Positions 57,308-64,000 of a DNA stretch of 64,000 nt are shown one piece after another; the first letter of the stretch is position 1; each line of letters starts with the position of its first letter. The translations under genes were made by a program, and so were the position numbers. This DNA is from Papilionanthe hookeriana x Papilionanthe teres. Taxonomy: Eukaryota > Streptophyta > Magnoliopsida > Asparagales > Orchidaceae. The notes beneath the pieces were generated by a model. It had not been told where the DNA came from. It saw only the letters and a list, made by a program, of their open reading frames with translations, and made no database searches. The DNA lies in the NCBI GenBank assembly GCA_022702705.1, contig CM040428.1, forward strand, positions 92,004,287 through 92,068,286. Reading direction: 5' to 3'.

Positions 57308-57335
57308 TTTAGTTAGCTAGTATACGGATAAATGG
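57308..57335 (+). other. Short non-satellite scramble
   Basis: About 22 bp around AGTTAGCTAGTATACGGATA do not match any satellite phase. The equivalent places in copy 1 (about 8,540) and copy 2 (about 36,190) have an ordinary GTTAAAAGTTAACC segment. It is the least satellite-like string I found outside the degraded region; it could be a local read error or a small patch inserted at a break. Confidence 0.55.
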
Positions 57336-60300
57336 CGTGATCAATAGGCCAAAAATTATTTTTTTTGAAAGAAATTGACTTTTTGGTCAAAAGTTGTCCT
57401 ATTGGGTCTTTGGGTCAATGATTGACCATTTTGACAAAAGTTGACTTTTTGGTAAAGAGTTTACTTATTTGGTCAATCGGTTGGTCATTTGGTCAAGGAT
57501 TGACCATTTTGCCAAAGTTGACTTATTGGTTAGATTGACTTATTGGGTCAATAATTGGTCATTAGGTCGAAAATAAACTATTTTGACCAAAATTGAAATA
57601 TTGGTCGAAAGTTGACCTAGTCGGTCAACGAGTGTGGTCATTGTGTCGAAAATTGACCATTTCGACTAAAGTTGACTTTTTGGTCAAAAGTTGACCGTTT
57701 GGGTCAATGGGATGGTCGTGAGGTCAACAATTGACTATTTTGATAAAAATTGACTTTTTGTTCAAAATTTGACCTATTAGGTCAATGGGTTGGTCATTAG
57801 GTCAAGGATTGACCATTTTGACCAATGTTGATTTATTGGTCAAAAGTTGACCAATTGGGTCAATGGGTTGGTCATTGGGTCAAGGATTGATCATTTTGAC
57901 CAAAGTTACTTTTTGGTCAGAGATTGACTTATTGGGTCAATAATTTGTCAGTAGGTCAAAAATTGAATATTTTGACCATAATTGAATTTTTTGTCAAAAG
58001 TTGACCTACTGGGTCAATGGGTTCGTCGTTGGCTCATGGATTGACCATTTTTAACATCTTTTTGGGTCGGAAGTTGACCTATCGGGTTAATGGTTTGGTC
58101 ATTGGGTCAGGAATTGAGCATTTTAACCAAACTTGATGTTTTTGGTCTAAAATTGTCCAATTGGGTTAATGGGGTGGTTATTAGGTAAAAAATTGACAAT
58201 TTTGATCAAAGTTAACTTTTTAGTCAAAAGTCGACCTGTTGGGTCAATGGGACGTTCATTGGGTAAAGGATTGACCATTTTGACCAAAGTTGACTTTTTG
58301 GTCAAAAGTTGACCTATTGGGTTAATGGGTTAGTCATTGGGCCAAAGATTCACCATTTTGACCAAAGTTGACTTTTGTTCAGAGATTGACTTATTGGGTC
58401 AATAATAGGTCATTCGGTCAAAAATTGATTAATTCGACCCAATTTGAATTTTTGGTCAAAAGTTGACTCCTTGAGTTAATTAGGTGGACATTATGTCAGA
58501 AATTGACAATTTTGACCAAAGTTGACATTTTGTCAAAAGTTGACCTATTGAGTCAATGGGTAGGTCATTGGCTCAGAAATTCACCATTTTGACGAAACTT
58601 GACTTTTTTGTCAAAAGTTGACCTTTTGGGTCAATGGGGTGGTCATTAGGCAAAAAATTGACTATCTTAACAAAAATTGACTTTTTAGTCAAAATTTAAT
58701 CTTTTGGGACAATGAGTTTGTCATTAGGTCAAGGATTGACCTTTTTAACTAAAGTTGACTATTTGGCCAAAAGTTGACCTATCGGGTTAATGTGTTGGTT
58801 ATTGGGTCAAGAAGTCATCATTTTGACTAAAGTTGACTTTTTGGTCATTGGGTGAGAAATTGACAATTTTGTCTAAAGTTGACTTTTTTGGTCAAAAGTT
58901 GACCTATTGGGTTAATGGGGTGGTCATAGGTCAAAAGTTGATTTATTTGGTCAATGGGTTCGTCATTGTGTCAATGATTGACCATTTTGACCAAAGTTGA
59001 CTTTTTCATCAGAGATTAACCTATTAGGTCAATAGTTGTTCATTAGTTCAAAATTTGACTATTTTGACCAAAATTGACTTTTTGGTCAAAAGTTGACCAT
59101 TAGGTCAATGGGTTGGTCATTGGGTCAAGGATTGATCATTTTGACGAAAGTTGGTTTTTTGGTCAGAGATTGACTTATTGGGTCAATAATTGGTCATTAG
59201 GTCAACAATTGACTATTTTTACTAAAATTGAATTTTTGGTCAAAAGTTGATCCATTGAGTCAATGGGGTGGTTACTGTGTCAGAAATTAACCATTTTAAC
59301 CAAATTTAATTTTTTCATTAAAAGTTGACCTACTGGGTCAATGAGGTGGCCTTTAGGTCAAAAATTGACAATTTTGACCAAAATTGAGTTTTTGGTCAAA
59401 AGTTATCCTTTTGGATTAATGGGTTAGTCATTGGGTCAAGGATTGACCATTTTAATCAAAGTTCACTTTCGATCAAAAGTTGAGCTATTGGGTCAATGGG
59501 TTAGTCATTGTGTCAAGGATTAACTATTTTGACTAAAGTTCACTTTTTGGTCAAGAGTTGACCTATTGGGCAAATAGGTTGGTCATTTGGTCAAGGATTG
59601 ACCATTATGACAAATGTTGACTTTTTGGTCAAAAATTGACTTATGGGGTCAATAATTGTTCATTAGGTAAGAAATTAGTTATTTTGACCAAAATTGACCT
59701 TTAATTTAAAAGTTGACGTTTTGGGTCAATGAGTTAGTCATCACGTAAATTGACCATTTTAACCAAAATTTACTTTTTGGTCAAAAGTTGACATATTGGA
59801 TTAATGGGTGTCATTGGGTCAGAAATTGAACATTTTGTCCAAAGTTGTCTTTTTGGTCAAAAGTTGACCTATTGGGTTAATGAGTTGTCATTAGGTCAAA
59901 AATTGACTATTTTGACCAAAATTGACTTTTCGTTCAAAAGTTGACCTATTGGGTCAATGGGTTGGTCATTGGGACAAGGATTGACCATTTTTACAAAAGT
60001 TGACTTTTTGGACAAAAGTTGACCTATTGGGTCAAAGGGTTGGTCATTTGGTTAAGGATTGACCATTATGACCAAAGTCTACTTTTTGGTCAGAGATTGA
60101 CTTATTGGGTCAATAATTGGCCCTTAGGTCAAAAATTTACTATTTTGACCAAAATAGACTTTTTGTTCAAAAGTTGACCGAATGGGTCAATGAGTTAGTC
60201 ATTGGGTCAAGAATTGACCATTTTGACTAATGTTTACTTTTTGGACAAAAGTGGGCCTACTGGATTAATGGGTTTGTCATTGGGTAAGAAATTGATCAGT

Positions 60301-62175
60301 TTGACAAAAGTTGACAATTTGGTCAAAAGTTGATCTATTGGGTCAATGGGTTGTCATTAGGTCAAAAATTGTCTATTTTGACCAAAATTGACTTTTTGCT
60401 CAAAAGTTGACCTATTAGGTCTATCCGTTGGTCATTGGGTCAAGGATTGACCATTTTGACCAATGTTGATTTTTTGGTCAAAAGTTGACTCATTGGATCA
60501 ATAGATTGGTCTTTGGGTCAAGGATTGACCATATTGAACAAAGTTTTGCGTCAGAGATTGACTTATTAGGTCAATAATTCGTCATTAGGCCAACAATTGA
60601 CTATTTTGACCAAAATTGTATTTTTGCTTAAAAGTTGACCTATTGGGTCAACGACGTGGTCGTTGAGTCAGAAATTGACCATTTTAACCAAAGTTGACTT
60701 TTTAGTTAAAAGTTGACCTATTAGATCAATGTGTCTGTCATTGGGTCAAGGATTGACCATTTTGACAAAATTTGACTTTTTGGTCAAAAGGTGACATATT
60801 GGGTCAGTGGGTAGTTCATGGGGTCAGAAAATTGACCATTTTGACCAAAGTTGACTTCTTGGTCAAAAGTTGACCTATTTAATCAATTGAGTGGTCATTA
60901 GGTAAAAAATTGATTATTTTTACCAAAGTTGACTTATTGGGTCAATTAGTTGGTCATTGGGTCAAGGATTGATCATTTTAACCAAAGTTGACATTTTGGT
61001 CAAAAGTTGACCAGTTGGGTCAATTGGTTAGTCATCTAGTCAAAAATTGACCTATTGGGTCAATGTATTTGTCATTAGGTCATTGATTGACCATTTTGAC
61101 CAAAGTTGACTTTTATATCAGATATTAACTTATTGGGTCAATAATCGGTCATTAGGTCAAAAATTGATTATTTTGACCAAAATTGAATTTTTGGTCAAAA
61201 TTTGTCCCATTGGGTCAACGGGGTGGTCATTGGATCAGAAATTGCCAATTTCGACCAAAGTTTACTTTGTGGTCAAAAGTTGACCTATTTGGTCAATGGG
61301 ATGGACATTAGGTAAAAAATTGATTATTTTGACCAAAATTGAATTTTTTATCAAAAGTTGACCTATTGGGTCAATGTCTTGGTCATTGGGTCAAGGATTA
61401 GCCATTTTGACCGAAGTTGACTTTTTGGTCAAAAGTTGACTGTGTGTCAAAGGGTTGGTCATTGGGTCAAGGATTGATCATTTCGCCAAAGTTGACTTTT
61501 TCGTAAGAGATTGACTTTTTGGGTCACTAATTTGTTAATATGACAAAATTTGACTATTTTGACCAAATTTGACTTTTTTGTCTAGAGTTGACATATTGGG
61601 TCAATGGGTTAGTCATTGGGTCAAGATTAACCATTTTGACAAAAGTTGACTTTTTGGTCTAAAGTTGACCTATTGAGTCAATGGGTTTGTCATTGGGTAA
61701 GAAATTGACCATTTTAACCAAAGACAACTATGTGGTAAAAGTTGACATTTTGGGTCAATTGGGTGATCATGAGGTAAAAAATTGACTATTTTGATCAAAT
61801 TGCTTTTTGGTCAAAGGTTGATCTACTAGGTTATTGGGTCAAAGATTGACCTTTTCAACCATAGTTGACTTTTTGGTCAAAAGTTGACCTATTAGGTCAA
61901 TTGGTTGGTCATTGCGTCAAGGATTGACCATTTTGACCAAAGCTGACTTTTTGGTCAAAAGTTGACCTATTTAGTTAATGGGTTGGTCACTAGGTAAAAA
62001 ATAGACCATTTTGACAAAAGTTAACTTTTTGGTCAAAGTTGACATATTGGATTAATTGGGTGGTCATTAGGTCAAAATTTGAGTATTTTGACCAAAATTG
62101 CTTTTTGGTCAAAGGTTGACCTATAGGGTCATTGGGTCAAAGATAGATCATTTTGACTATAGTTGACCTATTGGG

Positions 62176-64000
62176 TAGGCCAAAATTTAATTATATTGAC
62201 CAAAATTTAATTTCTGGACAAAAGTTGACCATTTTGACCAAACCTGACTATTTAGTCAAAAGTTGACCTATTGGGTCAATGGGTTGGTCATTAGGTCAAA
62301 GATTGACCATTTTGACCAAAGCTGACGTTTTGGTTAGAGATTGACATATTGGGTCAATAATTGGTCATTAGGTCTAAAATTGACTATTTTTATAAAAATT
62401 GAATTTTTGGTCAAAAGTTGACCCATCGGGTCAACGGGGTTGTCATTGGGTCAGAAATTGTGCATTTCGACTAAAGTTGACTTTATGGTCAAAACTTGAT
62501 CTATTGAGTCAATGGTTTGATCATTAGGTCAAAAATTGACTATTTTGACCAAAATTGACTTTTTATTCAAAACTTGATCGGTTATGTCAATGGGTTGGTC
62601 ACTGTGTCAGAAATTGACCATTCTGACCAAATTTAAGGTGGTCATTATGTCAAAAATTGATAATTTTGACCAAAATTAACTTTTGACCACTAGGTCAAGG
62701 ATTGACAATTTTGACTAAAGTTCACTTTTTGGTCAAGACTTGACCAATTGGGTAAATGGGTTGGTTATTTGGTCAAGGATTGACCATTATGACAAAAGTT
62801 GCCTTTTTGGTCAGGGATTGACTTATGGGGTCAATAATTGGTCTTTAGGTCAAAAATTAGCTATTTTGACCAAAATTGACTTTTTGTTCAAGAGTTGACC
62901 TATTTGGTCAACGGAGGGGTTGTTGGGCCAGAAATTGACCATTTTGACCTAAGTTAACTTTTTGGTCAAAAGTTGACCTATTGAATCAATGGGTAGATCA
63001 TTGGGTCAAGGATCGACCATTTTGACATAATTTAACATTTTGGTCAAAAGGTGACATATTAGGTCAATGGGTAGTTCATTGTGTCAGAAATTGACCATTT
63101 TGACCAAAGTTGACTTTTTGATCAAAAGTTGACCTAATGAGTCAATTGGGTTGGTCATTGGGTCAAGGATTGACCATTTTTACCAAAGTTGACTTTTCGG
63201 TTAAAACTTGACCTATTGGGTCAATGCGTTGGTCATTTGGTCAAGGATTGACCAGTATGACCAATATCAAATTTTTTGTCAGAGATTGACTTATTGGGTC
63301 AATAATTGGTCAATATGTTAAAAATTTCTTATTTTGACAAAAATTGACTTTTTGTTCAAAAGTTGACCGATTGGGTCAATGAGTTGGTCATTGGGTCAAG
63401 AATTGACCATTTTGACCAAAGTTCACTTTCTGGACAAAAGTTGACCTGTTGGATCAATGAGTTTGTCTTTGGGTCGAGAAAGTGAACATTTTGACCAAAG
63501 ATTACTTTTTGGTCGAAAGTTAACCTATTGGGTCAATGGGTTGTCATTAGGTAAAAAATAGACTATTTTGACCAAAATTAATTATTTGTTCAAAAGTTGA
63601 CATATAAGGTCAATGGGTTGGTCATTGGGTCAATGATTGACCATTTTGACCAATGTTGACTTTTTTGTAAAAAGTTGACCTATTGGGTCAATGGGTTGGT
63701 CATTGGGTCAAGGATTGACCATTTTAACAAAGTTGACGTTTTGGTCAGAGATTTACTTATTGGGTCAATAATTTATCAATAGGCCAAAAATTGACTATTT
63801 GAATAAAATTGAATTTTTCGTCAAATGTTGACCCATTGGGTCAATGGAGTGGTTGTTGGTTCAGAAATTGATTAATGGGTCGGTCATTGGGTTAAGGATT
63901 TACCATTTTGACAAAATTTGACTTTTTGGTCAAAAGGTGACATATTGGGTTAATGGGTAGTTCATTGGGTAAAAAATTGACCTTTTTGACCAAAGTTGAT
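62176..64000 (+). repeat. Rearranged, contracted tail of copy 3
   Basis: Up to about 62,170 the sequence matches the copy-2 phase near 40,550. It then jumps to the phase of 35,083/55,683, a unit marked by AATTTGATTATATTGACC and GGACAAAAGTTGACC. Pieces resembling 55,850-56,105, 59,280-59,660, 60,640-60,840 and 60,050-60,250 follow, with gaps between them and out of order. The last 120 bp again resemble 60,760-60,830, including the GGTAGTTCATTGGGT variant. The segment is therefore a shortened, shuffled copy of material found 2-7 kb upstream. Confidence 0.65.

Larger units (their letters stand above)
47851..62175 (+). repeat. HOR copy 3, collinear part
   Basis: The sequence follows copy 2 at an offset of 20,609 near the landmark at 49,713. 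The offset grows to about 21.1 kb at the GCAAGTCAT landmark (35,893 against 56,991) because copy 3 keeps an extra 486-bp block at 56,170-56,655. By eye it is the cleanest copy: few TCGA changes, none of the large losses seen in the other copies, and many units close to consensus (for example around 55,200-55,330 and 57,780-57,890). Confidence 0.82.
1..64000. repeat. 78-bp satellite array filling the window
   Basis: Every line of the window is built from one tandem monomer. A clean pair lies at 43,637-43,714 and 43,715 onward, where equivalent points are exactly 78 bp apart. The consensus has eight 6-bp boxes: TTGACC at 2-7, 11-16 and 40-45, TTGACT at 21-26, GGTCAA at 31-36, 51-56 and 71-76, and GGTCAT at 63-68. 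Spacers are short A/T or G runs (ATT, AAAG, TTTT, AAG, TATTG, TGGG). The consensus has 21 G and 11 C on this strand (41% GC); variant monomers are richer in A/T. All units point the same way, and the array is cut by both window ends. No unrelated sequence longer than about 25 bp interrupts it. The family is not one I can name. Confidence 0.97.

Noticed and set aside
1..64000. CRISPR array
   Set aside because: The direct repeats are contiguous 78-bp monomers with no unique spacers, and no cas genes are present.
1..64000. Bacterial -35 boxes (TTGACA/TTGACT) or an iteron-type replication origin
   Set aside because: The motif is the satellite box itself, repeated for 64 kb with no matching -10 elements, genes or replication protein. 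The scale and HOR structure are eukaryotic.
1..64000. Nuclear-receptor half sites (AGGTCA/TGACCT)
   Set aside because: TGACCT and AGGTCA occur as parts of the boxes, but spacing and orientation follow the satellite consensus. Nothing in the window indicates an animal host or regulated genes.
1..64000. Telomeric or subtelomeric repeat
   Set aside because: No TTAGGG- or TTTAGGG-type run is present at either end or inside the window.

Overview
The whole 64 kb window is satellite DNA. I see no gene, rRNA, tRNA, transposon body, telomere repeat or CRISPR array, and the array runs off both ends. The basic monomer is 78 bp and is itself a chain of eight 6-bp boxes, TTGACC or its reverse complement GGTCAA, one about every 10 bp. 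At roughly 820 monomers (64,000/78) this is eukaryotic nuclear heterochromatin. A plant is my best guess, because the repeated TTGAC/GTCAA style is familiar from plant intergenic DNA, but this is weak inference and I do not recognise the satellite family.

Four nested levels of order can be read: (1) ~9.75-bp spacing of boxes; (2) the 78-bp monomer, whose box order (+ + + - + - - -) makes it an imperfect palindrome; (3) a variant monomer carrying GTCAGAGATTGACTTATT that recurs every 4-6 monomers; (4) a very long higher-order repeat (HOR) of about 20.6 kb. Copies begin, in arbitrary phase, at 1, 27,206 and 47,851. Copy 1 is long (27.2 kb) because it carries an internal duplication of about 6.9 kb (4,648-11,550 repeated at 11,551-18,369). 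Copy 3 is collinear to about 62,175 and then jumps back to an earlier phase, becoming a shortened mosaic to the window end.

The HOR copies differ by losses or gains of whole blocks of monomers (about 390-490 bp) and by 19-bp steps equal to two boxes, the expected signatures of unequal exchange and slippage. One 18-bp segment is inverted in two HOR copies.

The stretch 13.9-24.96 kb, plus many small patches, differs in kind: GGTCAA becomes GGTCGA, GGGTCAAT becomes AGATCGAT or GATTCGAT, and many 1-4 base deletions appear. The same multi-base change recurs at many unrelated units with sharp edges, so I think it is mainly long-read consensus error, although a diverged subfamily is possible. Short open frames occur on both strands only because 78 is a multiple of 3; the consensus frame contains a TGA stop in every unit, and none looks like a gene.
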